Shown one piece after another: positions 43,169-52,455 of a DNA stretch of 64,000 nt (position 1 is its first letter; each line of letters opens with the position of its first letter). The notes under the pieces are model-generated. The model searched no databases. It saw nothing but the letters and a program-made list of their open reading frames with translations, and was not told the DNA's origin. Origin of the DNA: Nocardia mangyaensis (GTDB lineage: Bacteria > Actinomycetota > Actinomycetes > Mycobacteriales > Mycobacteriaceae). Location: positions 6,944,001-7,008,000 of the forward strand of contig NZ_CP018082.1 in NCBI RefSeq assembly GCF_001886715.1. The letters run 5' to 3'. Position numbers and translations under genes: made by a program.

Positions 43169-44209
43169 TCAGATGGGTCGCGCGTAGACGACCAGAGACG
43201 ATCGGCTGTTGTTGAAACTGATGGCACCAGAACCGTTTTGGGATCGCTCGATCGAAACGATCACGTTGGCCGATTGCCCTGCCGCGACGGTGGCGTAGGT
43301 GGAAGTCGGCGACATGTTCCGCGTGGCCTGTTCCTCGCTATAAGTCGGGGTCAGCGGCAGGCAAACCGTGCGCGGTCCAGCGACCGGCAATGTCGTGGCC
43401 AGCACCTGCCCCTGCGAGTTGTGCAGGCGAGCGGTGCCCTGGGCGTGGTTCGAGGCGGTCGCGGCCGCGCCGACGTAGAGGTGCCCGTACACAATCGGGC
43501 GCCAGGCGAACGGCTGCGCCGGAATCGTGAACGTCGCGACGGTGAGTCGACTGGTATTCACCTCGGTTGTCGCGATGAACCCGGATTCATGCCACGCCCA
43601 GGGACCGGCCCCCAGCGGTGCGGGCGCAGCAACGAATTTGCCACCCGCGCGGTTGTAGGTGAACACACCGCCGTGTGAGGGACCCGAGGAGCTGTCGAAG
43701 TCGGGCGCGGCACCGATCGGACCGGACTCACCCGCTGGCCCCTTCGGGCCACGCAGACCGGCTGGCGCGGTGACCGAGATCCGCTGTTCGCCACCGACCG
43801 GCTCGATCTGCACCGCTGGCTCGGTCAGCTCCTCGCGATGCATGGTGGCCACCACGGTCACTGAAGTAGCTTCCGCTACCAGCCCTTTCGGCCCGACCGC
43901 CGCTGGGGAGTGCTGCCAGGAGTCCCCGGTCCAGACATCCATGCCATTGTCGTCGAGCCGATGCCACCACTGACCGCGATGCTCGACACCGAGACCCGCT
44001 GGTCGGGCCGCCGCGTCGGGGATTTCTCCCATCTTCCGAAACGTGGTACCAGGACGTCCCACTCGGCCTCGCTCCCCGGCAGGGCCGGGAGGCAGTTCGA
44101 GCGCGGCGATATCGTCGGACACGGTGATCTCGGCATCGAGAATCGGAAGTCCATCGATATCGGTGTCGCGGGCCACGGTGATATGGGCGGGAAAGCTGAT
44201 GTCCGCCAT
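43169..44209 (-). CDS. Collagen-like tail protein, paralogue 3
   Basis: The 346-residue protein has an ATG at 44209 with GGAGG 5 bases upstream. Layout: an N-terminal beta segment (MADISFPAHITVARDTDIDG), collagen-like ELPPGPAGERGRVGRPG, a middle domain with WWHRLDDNGMDVWTGDSWQH, a second collagen-like part (APAGLRGPKGPAGESGPIGA), and the C-terminal domain ending NSRSSLVVYARPI. It is first of the three in transcription order. Confidence 0.78.
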   Translation of the reverse strand: MADISFPAHITVARDTDIDGLPILDAEITVSDDIAALELPPGPAGERGRVGRPGTTFRKMGEIPDAAARPAGLGVEHRGQWWHRLDDNGMDVWTGDSWQHSPAAVGPKGLVAEATSVTVVATMHREELTEPAVQIEPVGGEQRISVTAPAGLRGPKGPAGESGPIGAAPDFDSSSGPSHGGVFTYNRAGGKFVAAPAPLGAGPWAWHESGFIATTEVNTSRLTVATFTIPAQPFAWRPIVYGHLYVGAAATASNHAQGTARLHNSQGQVLATTLPVAGPRTVCLPLTPTYSEEQATRNMSPTSTYATVAAGQSANVIVSIERSQNGSGAISFNNSRSSLVVYARPI

Positions 44210-44224
44210 GAATTCCTCCGTGTG

Positions 44225-45790
44225 TCAGATAATGAGTAGGTCGAGATCGGCGCCGACATCGGTCGACAGATCCTTGATCGCGGAGGTCACGCGACCAAGG
44301 CGCTGCCACGCCTTGACGATCGAGTCCTCTTCGTCGGAACCGTCACCGACGGTGATCTGCCAGGTGGCCGAGGTCTCGCGGTTGTCGGTGAACGTCAGTT
44401 CCGTCACGAAGTCGGTGAACACCTGGCCGCCGACCGCGAAGCCGATCTGGTCACCCAGGCCGAAGTCGTGCCCGAGCACGTAGGGCGCGTTGTCCTCCAC
44501 CGAAACTCGATGACTGGTGTAGCCGCGGGTCAGGTGCAACCCTTGCCGGGCGGCCACGAGGCCGTCGAGATTGAACGCCTTGTCGCTTCCGGTGATGTAG
44601 AGCTCGCGGAACGCGTAGGGTCCCGCTCGGTTCGAGCGGATATTGTCGCGGTAGACCATCCACGCGAGGAACACATCGTCGAGCTGACCCCGGTACAGCC
44701 AGTCCAGACCGATCAGCGACAGCAGACCCTTGATTGCGTACTCGATACCGGCGTTGACCCACCCGGGGGAACGCCCACCGACGATGATGTCGGTCGCGGT
44801 CGGCTTGTGCAGCGCGATCTCGGACTCACCGATCCCGGAGTACTCGTTCTCGAAATACCACACCCACGGGAAGTTCTTGACCGTGCCGAACCGACCCGGC
44901 TGGCCGTAGACCGCCTCGTACTCGGTGGTCGAATCGAATCGCGGATACCGCACCGGTGTCGTGCCGTCGTCGGCGAATTCCTCGATCCAGGAGATGATGC
45001 CGTCCAGGAGCGTGCCGGTGGGCCCGGTGACACCGGACTTGTCGACCGTCTCCAGGACGACGGTGGGCTTGTCGAGGAAGAACCACTGGGGTGCGGGCTG
45101 TTCGTCCTCCTCCGGGAGGAAAAAGCGCGCTGTCAGCATGACGCCGGAATCCTCCAGCATCGGCGCGAACAGATTGTCGGCCATGTCGAATCGGGCCGAC
45201 GCGGCGCTCCACCTGCTCGTGTCGGTGCGCGGATCGACCGGGACGACGGCGATCGGGAAGACCGCGCCGCCCTGCAGACGCATCAGGTTCATCGTCAGAT
45301 AGCTCGTCACCAAGGTTCGGACCGGACCGAACATGATGTGGTGGCGCGGGAACTGAGCCAGCACCGGCGCGAAGGGCGAAGCCCAGCAGCAGATCGTCGA
45401 CACGTGGTTCCAGGCATGGATCGCCTCGATGTCCACGGTCTCGACGCCGTGCTCGTCACGAACGATCGACGCCTTCGTGATGTAGCCGTCCCAGCGAAAA
45501 CCCCTGGTGTTCACCGTGATCGGGATCGTCGCGTCCTCGCCGTCGAGATTGTTGAAGAGATGATCGAAATGCTCCATGTCACGCGGGCAGATCATCTTGA
45601 GCCCGCCCGCGGCGTTGCGCGCGTGGGTGAACTCGAGCGAAAGATAGCTGTGCTCCTCCCCTACTTCGCGCATGTCCTTGTCCCAGTACCTGACCAGGAC
45701 GGTCTGATCCCGTGCCGCGTCCTGATCGACCCGGATCAGCTCATCCATCCGCCGCGATTCGGCCTGCGGATCCCATTCCGGCGCGCTCAT
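44225..45790 (-). CDS. Siphovirus ReqiPepy6 Gp37-like tail protein
   Basis: The ATG at 45790 overlaps the stop of the upstream gene (ATGA). The 521-residue protein matches the Gp37-like family in features: an N-terminal hub-like beta domain (VLVRYWDKDMREVGEEHSYL, MICPRDMEHFDHLFNNLDGE), a central region with WNHVSTICCWASPFAPVLAQ, a conserved WVWYFENEYSGIGESEIALH, and a C-terminal part with LGLGDQIGFAV-like order (HDFGLGDQIGFAVGGQVFTD). These are baseplate-hub-type proteins of actinophage tails that also occur in Nocardia and Rhodococcus chromosomes. It should sit at the tail tip below the distal tail protein. Confidence 0.85.
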   Translation of the reverse strand: MSAPEWDPQAESRRMDELIRVDQDAARDQTVLVRYWDKDMREVGEEHSYLSLEFTHARNAAGGLKMICPRDMEHFDHLFNNLDGEDATIPITVNTRGFRWDGYITKASIVRDEHGVETVDIEAIHAWNHVSTICCWASPFAPVLAQFPRHHIMFGPVRTLVTSYLTMNLMRLQGGAVFPIAVVPVDPRTDTSRWSAASARFDMADNLFAPMLEDSGVMLTARFFLPEEDEQPAPQWFFLDKPTVVLETVDKSGVTGPTGTLLDGIISWIEEFADDGTTPVRYPRFDSTTEYEAVYGQPGRFGTVKNFPWVWYFENEYSGIGESEIALHKPTATDIIVGGRSPGWVNAGIEYAIKGLLSLIGLDWLYRGQLDDVFLAWMVYRDNIRSNRAGPYAFRELYITGSDKAFNLDGLVAARQGLHLTRGYTSHRVSVEDNAPYVLGHDFGLGDQIGFAVGGQVFTDFVTELTFTDNRETSATWQITVGDGSDEEDSIVKAWQRLGRVTSAIKDLSTDVGADLDLLII

Positions 45791-46683
45791 CAGAACGGCC
45801 TCGACGATCGCGGCGTCACCGAGGCGATCAGCTGAGACTGCCCCGAACCGCCCTCGACCTGCACGAGGATCTCGGTCGAGGACCACGGACCGAGCGCCGA
45901 CAGCCACCGGCGACCGGCCAACTGAGCCCACACATTGCGGCCCTTGGGGTTCTCCGCAGTGTGCACACGCGCGGTCCGGCGCCGGGGATGGGTGTCGATT
46001 CGCAGCGTCTCGCCCACCTCCAGCCGCGGCGTCTGCACCAGGCGCGGCAGGTCACCATCGCTCGGGTCCAGAATTGACCAGCGCCCGGGACCGTTCATCG
46101 TGTACCTGGGCCACGCCGGCTGGTCGGCGGCGTTGCGAAGCCGCACGATGCCCTCGTTCACCGCAGCCGTGTTCGACCACACGGCCTGCTCTTCGAAGTG
46201 CTGCTCGAGCGGGTCCATCGCCGTGGCCGCCATCTTGTAGACCGCCATCGCGTTGCGGGCCGGGTCGACATCACCGATCAGCTCGGGAGCGATACTCAAC
46301 TGAGCCTTCTGGAACCGCCAGCCCTGATGCCGGGTGAAATGCCCCACGGTCACCGCACGGTCGGTCGACCAGCCACGGAACCAGGCGTCGTGCACAGCGT
46401 GGAACTCGCGAACGCTCTGGCTGGCAACTCGCGACGGGCGACCGGTGATCGCGACCACGAAGTCCCAATCCTTCTTCGCCCGCACGGACCGATGGAAAGT
46501 GGCGCCGTCCTGACGGGCACCCTCCGAAACCAGCAATTCGACCGGCGCGAACATGAATCCGGCCTGCTTCGACAGATGCACACCTTCCCGGCCGGCGTTG
46601 ACTCCGGACAGATGCCAAACCCGGCCATTCACGTCCCACACCACCAGTTTCGAACCACTGGCATCGAATCTTTGTTGCGTCAT
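45790..46683 (-). CDS. Distal tail-like minor tail protein
   Basis: The 297-residue protein begins MTQQRFDASGSKLVVWDVNG, with an N-terminal beta sandwich (GREGVHLSKQAGFMFAPVEL) and a C-terminal galectin-like beta part (TMNGPGRWSILDPSDGD, VQVEGGSGQSQLIASVTPRS). Its place between the tape-measure-like gene and the hub-like gene is that of Dit proteins in siphophages, which form the ring joining tube and tip. It overlaps both neighbours by four bases or one base (ATGA), so the block is translationally coupled. Confidence 0.8.
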   Translation of the reverse strand: MTQQRFDASGSKLVVWDVNGRVWHLSGVNAGREGVHLSKQAGFMFAPVELLVSEGARQDGATFHRSVRAKKDWDFVVAITGRPSRVASQSVREFHAVHDAWFRGWSTDRAVTVGHFTRHQGWRFQKAQLSIAPELIGDVDPARNAMAVYKMAATAMDPLEQHFEEQAVWSNTAAVNEGIVRLRNAADQPAWPRYTMNGPGRWSILDPSDGDLPRLVQTPRLEVGETLRIDTHPRRRTARVHTAENPKGRNVWAQLAGRRWLSALGPWSSTEILVQVEGGSGQSQLIASVTPRSSRPF

Positions 46684-48305
46684 CTGACGCTACCTCCTCG
46701 GGATACGGCGACCAATTTGCGCCGTCGAACTCGCTCTACCGCCGTCTTCACACTCTTCGGATCCATTCCGGAAATGTTGTAGATATCGCCACGCTGCGTA
46801 TGCCCACCAGGACCTTCCGCCAAATCCACCAACCCGAACCCGGACCCGATCACTTCCTTCGCCGTTTCGGCGACATACTGAATCGGCTTGGTGATGATCT
46901 CCGCGGCACCACCGGCGACCTCGGATCCAACAATCGATCCCAGTGCGCTACCGATCGCGGTACCGACCGGACCACCCACCGCCGTCCCGATCGCCGCCCC
47001 GATCCCGGACCCGATCTGACTACCCGCCGACGATGCAGCGCCCTTGATGCCACCGATCAGCCCACCGACCAGGCCGTTCCGCTCCATCCCGGACGTCGCA
47101 CCCGAGATGCCGCCGGACAGCCCTGAGACCGCCGCATCGGATAGCAAGTCTTCCGCGAGTACATTGAGGTCACTGTCACCGACAGGACCATCGGAACTGA
47201 ATCCAGGAAGAATTTCGTGAAGCAGATCGGCCGACGGAACAAGGCCGGCGTTGATCCTCTCCAAGAGAGGCAGCGCCGATGCTGTAGCAGCCGCGTTTAC
47301 GACGAATTCCCCGTTCGACAGCCACGTTAGATTGCTGTCGCTCGTAGCAGATCCCTCACCACGGACCAGTCCACCACGCCAACGACGGGGAATTTCTGGT
47401 GTCACGCCCGGCTGCCTAGGCCCTATACTTACTCCTGGTTGCTGCCTTGGCGATTCCGGCACAGCATTCCCAGGAATAGTTTTCGAGTCATCATAGTAAG
47501 ACTGGAGCAGACCTTTGAGGGCGATGCCCGCATCTCCACCAGCTTGCGCTCCGAGTGCGTTCCCGCCGGCTGCGCCGCCAACAGTCAGTGCAGCAGTCCA
47601 TGGGTGTGGAAAGTACCTGTAAAAGACCCCGCCGCTAGCTGCTCCTGCGCTGGCGCCGATTCCGCCGCCTACGATTTGACCAACCCCTGACGCTACGGCG
47701 TCACCCCAGGTGATTTCATTGTTCTGATATTTCAACCACAGATCATAGGTGGTCACTGCGCCACCAAGCGGCACCATTGAGCGACCAAACCACTTTACGG
47801 GCCCGCCCACGCCTGCCGAACCTGCTGGCTTTTCCGCTAGGCTGGCACCCTTGGCAGCACCTCCAAGAATCGCGTTCAGTTCGGCGGCCTCCGCAGGGCT
47901 CAGACCAGCGCGACTCTCGCCCTTCACGGTCGGCGGAGGCCTCCATCCAACCGACACGCCGGGCTGAACCGGCCCGGGAGGAGGCCTCCATCCGACTGAA
48001 ACGCCCGGCTGAGCCGGACCGATGGTCACGCCGGGCTGCACCTTGGGCGCATTCGGTGATATCCAGGTTGTTGTGCCGCCAGCCGCGGTGACGCCAGGCT
48101 GAGCCCTTGGCGGCGTCCAACCCACCGACACACCGGGCTGAGTCGGACCAACTGAAACACCAGGTTGCTCCCTTGGCCCACTCGGTGGCGTCCAATCTCG
48201 CGTCACCCCGGGCTGAGCAGGACCTGTCGCCGATTCGGACGCCGCAGCATCGCTGCGCTTCTCTGTCTTCTTCGATGACGAGCCCTTGATGCCTCGGTCA
48301 CCCAT
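46680..48305 (-). CDS. Chimeric tape-measure-slot protein with QPGV repeats and glycine-zipper membrane region
   Basis: The ATG at 48305 follows GGAGGGATCAAT. The 541-residue protein begins with ~130 residues holding about ten QPGVSVG/QPGVT units in Pro-rich spacers. A hydrophobic Gly/Ala region follows (~170-270: GDAVASGVGQIVGGGIGASA, ALTVGGAAGGNALGAQAGGD), like pore-forming or glycine-zipper toxins. The C-terminal ~230 residues are of tape-measure type: GGLVRGEGSAT, WLSNGEFVVNAAATASALPL, GSAL-type Gly-rich helices, and RGDIYNISGMDPKSVKTAVE. The family's usual long coiled coil is absent. It may be an effector built on a tape-measure tail, or a short ruler. An opposite-strand membrane gene starts 79 bases upstream. 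Confidence 0.65.
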   Translation of the reverse strand: MGDRGIKGSSSKKTEKRSDAAASESATGPAQPGVTRDWTPPSGPREQPGVSVGPTQPGVSVGWTPPRAQPGVTAAGGTTTWISPNAPKVQPGVTIGPAQPGVSVGWRPPPGPVQPGVSVGWRPPPTVKGESRAGLSPAEAAELNAILGGAAKGASLAEKPAGSAGVGGPVKWFGRSMVPLGGAVTTYDLWLKYQNNEITWGDAVASGVGQIVGGGIGASAGAASGGVFYRYFPHPWTAALTVGGAAGGNALGAQAGGDAGIALKGLLQSYYDDSKTIPGNAVPESPRQQPGVSIGPRQPGVTPEIPRRWRGGLVRGEGSATSDSNLTWLSNGEFVVNAAATASALPLLERINAGLVPSADLLHEILPGFSSDGPVGDSDLNVLAEDLLSDAAVSGLSGGISGATSGMERNGLVGGLIGGIKGAASSAGSQIGSGIGAAIGTAVGGPVGTAIGSALGSIVGSEVAGGAAEIITKPIQYVAETAKEVIGSGFGLVDLAEGPGGHTQRGDIYNISGMDPKSVKTAVERVRRRKLVAVSRGGSVR

Positions 48306-48384
48306 ATTGATCCCTCCGAGCTTCAATAGATGGGAACTTACGTAGAATATTCATCCCAGAACCTCTCGGCCCTGATATCATTGA

Positions 48385-48885
48385 ATGGTGCATCGTGATC
48401 AATTTCAGACCGTCTATCCAGCAGCACGGAGTTATAGACTCTGCCTTGCCATAGCTGCCCTTGCCCTCTCCGCCATAGGCGCAATGATCGCAATCACGCC
48501 AGTATTTCCCATATTCGAAAGAGTCATGTGCGGTATATTATTGTTCCCGCCTGGCGCGATTGTCGCATTCAGTGCACTGAAATCCGCATTACTCAATAGG
48601 CCAGAGCTATCCGTCTCCGCGGTAGGTGTAGAACTTCCAATTATCGGACTGGCCCGGTGGAGCGAGATCGAGAGTGTGCGGATTTCCAAGACCGGACTAT
48701 TCGAATCGATCGTCATAAAATTCGACTGGAGTCACAGCCAGAAGTCAACTTGGAAAATTGTTACCCAGAAGTCTATCGCGATATCACATATCCAACTCCA
48801 CCCATACGAGTTGACGGATGTCGTTGCAGACATGGCCGTCCACTACGCGATGCGCGATACTAATCAATCTCCGCCCCGGGCGTAG
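48385..48885 (+). CDS. Small two-helix membrane protein (STM3941-like), candidate immunity protein
   Basis: The 166-residue protein has two transmembrane helices (about 18-38 and 45-68) and a cytoplasmic PH-like domain (LNRPELSVSAVGVELPIIGL, RWSEIESVRISKTGLFESIV, ending HPYELTDVVADMAVHYAMRD). This is the STM3941 layout, often found next to toxins. It is on the strand opposite to the tail genes and has lower GC. It is divergent from the chimeric protein at 46680 and its 3' end overlaps the stop of 48860 by 26 bases. An immunity role is inferred from position. Confidence 0.65.
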   Translation: MVHRDQFQTVYPAARSYRLCLAIAALALSAIGAMIAITPVFPIFERVMCGILLFPPGAIVAFSALKSALLNRPELSVSAVGVELPIIGLARWSEIESVRISKTGLFESIVIKFDWSHSQKSTWKIVTQKSIAISHIQLHPYELTDVVADMAVHYAMRDTNQSPPRA

Positions 48886-50278
48886 CGACCATTCTACGAC
48901 GCCGAACTCGCTCCACCGCCGTCTGCACACTCTTTGGATCAAGGCCAGAAATGTTGTAGATATCGCCACGCCGTGCGCGTCCGCCAACGGAACCTGGCGC
49001 CAGCTCGATCTGGCCGAATCCCGGCTCGATCATTTCCTTCGCAGCTTCAGCCACTATCTGAATCGGTTTCGACACGATTTCCGTGGCTCCACCTATCGCG
49101 TCGCTCACCGGGCCGCCCACAGCTGTGCCTATCATCGCGCCGACCTGTCCACTCACCGACGACGCGAAGCCATCAATGCTCCCCGTGAGAGCTTCGACAA
49201 GCATTCCGCTCGCCGCGGTGTCACCGACCACGAACTCGCCGTCATGGGGTCGGGCGGGGATTACGCCATCGGCGGAGACAGGACCGCGCACAAGCCCCCC
49301 GCTCGCGTAACCCAGCGTGCCCTTGTCGGGTGGCTTGGAACCGGGATCGTACTTGTCAGCCCGATTTATCGTGCTCTTGTTTTCCGGATCATCCGCGCGA
49401 TAGTACGTAACCGAGTCCGAGATCTCACCATTGGATATTATCCCCTCCGCTACGATGTCATCACTCGTTCCATAGGCGATAAAGTTTCGACCCTGGCCTG
49501 CGGCATGGGCCATCCTACTCAGATTGTTCACCTCGATTTTCATCGTGGTGACGAAACCATCATCCTCCGTGGGCACGCGCTCGTCGAACTTGTAGTAGTC
49601 CCATACTTTCGCTTGGAACTGCGCCCGGTAGGCGATATCGCCATTCTCGAGTTTGGTGTATGAAACCACGCCGTCTGCGCCGAGATTGTAGTGGCCGAGC
49701 GCATTGTGCACATCCGGATTGTCCTCATTGGCCCAGTCGGCCGGAGTTCGACGCCAATCGAGCAGCAGGCCGTGCGGCGATGCGAACAAGCTATCATCAC
49801 CGTTTGCTTCCGCAGCAATTCTCTCGATCGTCTGGGTAAGCCCAGGACGAGTCGTCGGATTATATGGGTCGTACGGAATGGTTACCGATTCTCTCAAGCC
49901 TGGACGCGGATCCCAGGTCGCATCGACCTCAGTCGTCGTCTGACCGAAGAAGAGCGCCGACTTTCCCCACTCCGTGCCCAGCGCAGCCATCTCGACTTCG
50001 TTGTTGGAGAACCGATAAGGATCGCCAGTGTTGCCCATGAAGTGTCGATACGCATTCGCGGACATCTCACCGTAGGTCTCCAAGACCAGGAGAGCCTCGT
50101 ACATCGTGAGATCAAGCTTCCTGCGTTCCAGGGCATTCGTTGATTCGGAGTGCCACGCGGGCTGCCCGTGAATCGCGTCCTCATGTGCGGGCGTCGCTGG
50201 ATCAGCCGGTTCCGCCGGCGTGATGGAGAGCCTTCCACTCCAGCCCCGCGGAGCAAGTCTGGGTTTCTCGTTCGACAT
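48860..50278 (-). CDS. Second chimeric protein with tape-measure-type C-terminus and unrelated N-terminal domain
   Basis: The ATG at 50278 has AAAGG 8 bases upstream. The 472-residue protein has a disordered head (MSNEKPRLAPRGWSGRLSIT), a globular region of ~270 residues with SPHGLLLDWRRTPADWANED, NPDVHNALGHYNLGADGVVS and QAKVWDYYKFDERVPTEDDG, then the C-terminal ~150 residues shared with the gene at 46680 (GGLVRGPVSADGVIPARPHD, GEFVVGDTAASGMLVEALTG, RRGDIYNISGLDPKSVQTAV). I do not recognise the globular domain; its HNALGHY...DYYKFD order hints at a toxin fold but is not proof. A lipoprotein gene lies divergently 111 bases upstream. Confidence 0.65.
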   Translation of the reverse strand: MSNEKPRLAPRGWSGRLSITPAEPADPATPAHEDAIHGQPAWHSESTNALERRKLDLTMYEALLVLETYGEMSANAYRHFMGNTGDPYRFSNNEVEMAALGTEWGKSALFFGQTTTEVDATWDPRPGLRESVTIPYDPYNPTTRPGLTQTIERIAAEANGDDSLFASPHGLLLDWRRTPADWANEDNPDVHNALGHYNLGADGVVSYTKLENGDIAYRAQFQAKVWDYYKFDERVPTEDDGFVTTMKIEVNNLSRMAHAAGQGRNFIAYGTSDDIVAEGIISNGEISDSVTYYRADDPENKSTINRADKYDPGSKPPDKGTLGYASGGLVRGPVSADGVIPARPHDGEFVVGDTAASGMLVEALTGSIDGFASSVSGQVGAMIGTAVGGPVSDAIGGATEIVSKPIQIVAEAAKEMIEPGFGQIELAPGSVGGRARRGDIYNISGLDPKSVQTAVERVRRRRMVATPGAEID

Positions 50279-50389
50279 GTTTACAGCCTTTGAAATGTAG
50301 GTTAAGGTCGCATTTGATTCGTCTATCCAGCGAGACAGAGGTATCGTAGAACGCTGTACGGCACCCACTGCCAGAGTTTTTGGAGAACA

Positions 50390-51565
50390 ATGTTCAAGCG
50401 ATGGTCGACGCTCAGCGCAGTAGTATTCGTCGCAATTCTGTCCACGATCGCCGCCTGCACGTTGCATTGGCCGCAAGGCGGTCGCGGCCAGGATTCTCGA
50501 TTCGATCCGAAGTCTCTTTCCTTCGTTTCAGATCGAGTCGGTTGGGCAATCGGACAGATGAGCCCGTGTTCCGACGAAGGAGGATGTCCAATCCTTCAAC
50601 ACACCGTGGACGGCGCAAATAAATGGACGCCAATAGAGACGGTCGGCTTTCCGCCCGGTGCGGAAAGTATCAAATTCTATGATTCCCACACCGGATCGTT
50701 GACGACAGACGACACCAACAGTGTCTGGATCACGCGAGACGGTGGTCTCTCGTGGGCATCGACCAGCCTGCCTTTTGCTGATGACGGCATACGTGTCCAG
50801 CATCTCGGCGATCCCAGAGGATCTGATGTTCTGGCCGCGATACTGCGGTTAACGGAAGGTGGCACGGTCGATCTCTTCGTCATGAAGGCGGATGGCGACC
50901 AGTGGCACCGAGTCGGCGGTGTCTCGCTCTGGAATTCGATGCGCAGTGGTGACGCACGGCTGTTGACCGCAATCCACGGCACGTCGGCCTGGATCTGGAG
51001 CACTCACAGAGAGCACACCCCGGCGGAAGTCAGTTCGAACAGCAGAGCGGGAGCTCGAATAGTCGGTGGACAGATATTCCCGTGGTCGCCTCCCTGCACC
51101 GCGGTCGACGAACGCCCCACTTCGGCGGTCGCCGCCTCCGACATGGAACTCTACGTCGCCTGTGCTCGAGACAGGCGCGGCATGCGTCCATACATAGCGC
51201 GGTCGCAGGATGGCGGACTGACATTCACCCACTGGCACGAGGTACCCGAAACCCAACTCGACCTCTTGGCTGCCTTCGTGCCCGACAAGATCGTCTCAGC
51301 TCAGAGTGGATCCATCCATTACTCGACAACCGAGTCGATTCGATGGCAGTCCGCCGTGTCGGATTGGAATCCCAAGGCGATCAAGTGGATCGCGGGCTTG
51401 CCTGGCGCCGTCACAAATTCTTTCGGAGTTGTAGTCATGACAGAGAACTACAATTTTGAATCACTACGACCCGCGTCCCCCTTGCAATCAACCGCTCTCA
51501 TCAGCCACGACTCAGGCGAGACCTGGCGCCGGATCGATTTCGCGACTCCCGCCGCCGACAAGTAG
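50390..51565 (+). CDS. Lipoprotein with Asp-box (BNR) repeats, candidate surface immunity protein
   Basis: The ATG at 50390 has GGAGA 5 bases upstream. The 391-residue protein has a lipoprotein signal (lipobox near residue 23, STIAAC) and several Asp-box motifs of sialidase/propeller folds (RDGGLSWAS, QDGGLTFTHW, HDSGETWRRI), indicating a beta-propeller outside the membrane. No catalytic sialidase residues are evident. It is on the strand opposite to the tail genes, divergent from the chimeric protein at 48860. Protection at the cell surface against that protein is an inference; an adhesin or a carbohydrate-binding role is the alternative. Confidence 0.65.
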   Translation: MFKRWSTLSAVVFVAILSTIAACTLHWPQGGRGQDSRFDPKSLSFVSDRVGWAIGQMSPCSDEGGCPILQHTVDGANKWTPIETVGFPPGAESIKFYDSHTGSLTTDDTNSVWITRDGGLSWASTSLPFADDGIRVQHLGDPRGSDVLAAILRLTEGGTVDLFVMKADGDQWHRVGGVSLWNSMRSGDARLLTAIHGTSAWIWSTHREHTPAEVSSNSRAGARIVGGQIFPWSPPCTAVDERPTSAVAASDMELYVACARDRRGMRPYIARSQDGGLTFTHWHEVPETQLDLLAAFVPDKIVSAQSGSIHYSTTESIRWQSAVSDWNPKAIKWIAGLPGAVTNSFGVVVMTENYNFESLRPASPLQSTALISHDSGETWRRIDFATPAADK

Positions 51566-51581
51566 TGGTCGGCCCTGCGAG

Positions 51582-51715
51582 TCATCCCCACCCGAGAATC
51601 TCGTTCACGCTGGAGATACGATCGGATTCTGCGGCTGGAGCTCACCAAGACCCCTGACATCGGGCCGCTCGGGCCCAGGTTCCCCCGACCCGCGTGGCTG
51701 CGCCCTGTTGAGGGA
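51582..51715 (-). pseudogene. Decayed third copy of the tail assembly chaperone T 3' end
   Basis: On the minus strand, the last codons read ESDRISSVNEILGWG-stop, matching the functional T end (IRNVNELLGWT) and the second copy (ITGVNELIGWT). Upstream sequence keeps CAACAGGGC and a GTTCC segment at the positions of QQGRNRPEP in T, but the frame is broken. This fills most of the 316-base gap between 51566 and 51881; nothing else is visible there. Confidence 0.6.
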
Positions 51716-51881
51716 ACCGGACCCGTCATCCGGGGGAATGATCATCGCAATCCGTCGTATATCCACTATTACTCTCAATCTTGACTCGTGAATGCACAAC
51801 ACCCACCAGTAATTCTTAGCAGAGGAATCATGAGATCACCGACTGGCCACCCATCGAACAGATCAAGGGTAGGATGGATGA

Positions 51882-52428
51882 GTGCTCCATGAATCCACGC
51901 CCGATAAGACAGTGTTTGCCCAGCCGGTGTCAATATTGGTCATAACTCTTTTGATAACATCGGGAATGACCATTGGGTTCGCACTCATGACCAGCGAGGA
52001 CTCGCTCTATTACCAACTGTCAGGCTGGATTGGTATTCCGCTCACGATTCTTGTTTCAATTTCCATCATGCGACGCATCCATAGGAGAGCACCGGGTGTG
52101 GTAATTTCGTCCGAGTACATCGAGGTATACAATACAGGCAAAGTGTATTGGAATACCATTGAACGGGTTTCAGTATGGAGCCGTGGCCATAATGAATTCG
52201 TCGAGATCGCCATACATCCGCACTTGAATCCAGCAGCTACTACTGGAATGAAGGCCCGTCTTATGGCCCTCATAGGAAAGTCCACCCCCCCTAGGACCTG
52301 TCAATATAAGTACATTCCTGACAAATGCGAGCACTAACGACCTGCTACGTGCAATATATCAACATCGGCCGGATGTACCAATAAGTTTGCCGCAACGACG
52401 CTTGCCTGGTGATCACCGTCAGCCATAA
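51882..52428 (+). pseudogene. STM3941-like membrane protein gene with a frameshift in a C7 run
   Basis: The GTG at 51882 opens a protein with two transmembrane helices (about 17-36 and 45-62) and a PH-like domain (APGVVISSEYIEVYNTGKVY, WNTIERVSVWSRGHNEFVEI). The frame ends early at 52337 with PRTCQYKYIPDKCEH. With one C removed from the seven-C run at 52284-52290 the frame continues as LGPVNISTFLTNASTNDLLR and AIYQHRPDVPI, the expected C-terminus of the family, to a stop at 52426-52428. It is therefore a recent pseudogene, a phase-variable gene or a sequencing error. An immunity-like role is inferred from the position. Confidence 0.7.
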
Positions 52429-52455
52429 TGATCCGATGTGGCAGCACGTCGTTTC

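Noticed and set aside
44468..45835. A plus-strand frame of 455 codons opposite the Gp37-like gene
   Set aside because: Val/Asp/Arg-biased antisense composition, with no ribosome-binding site or motif.
47900..48240. CRISPR or minisatellite signal from repeated QPGV-coding units
   Set aside because: The repeats are in frame within a protein and vary at the third codon position, so they are coding repeats.
48860..50278. Colicin-M-like lipid II hydrolase
   Set aside because: A DYYKFDER stretch resembles the DxYDxxxHR motif only loosely; the key His-Arg is missing.
50390..51565. Active sialidase
   Set aside because: Asp boxes are present, but the Arg triad and Tyr/Glu nucleophile pattern of sialidases were not found; the motif occurs in many propellers.
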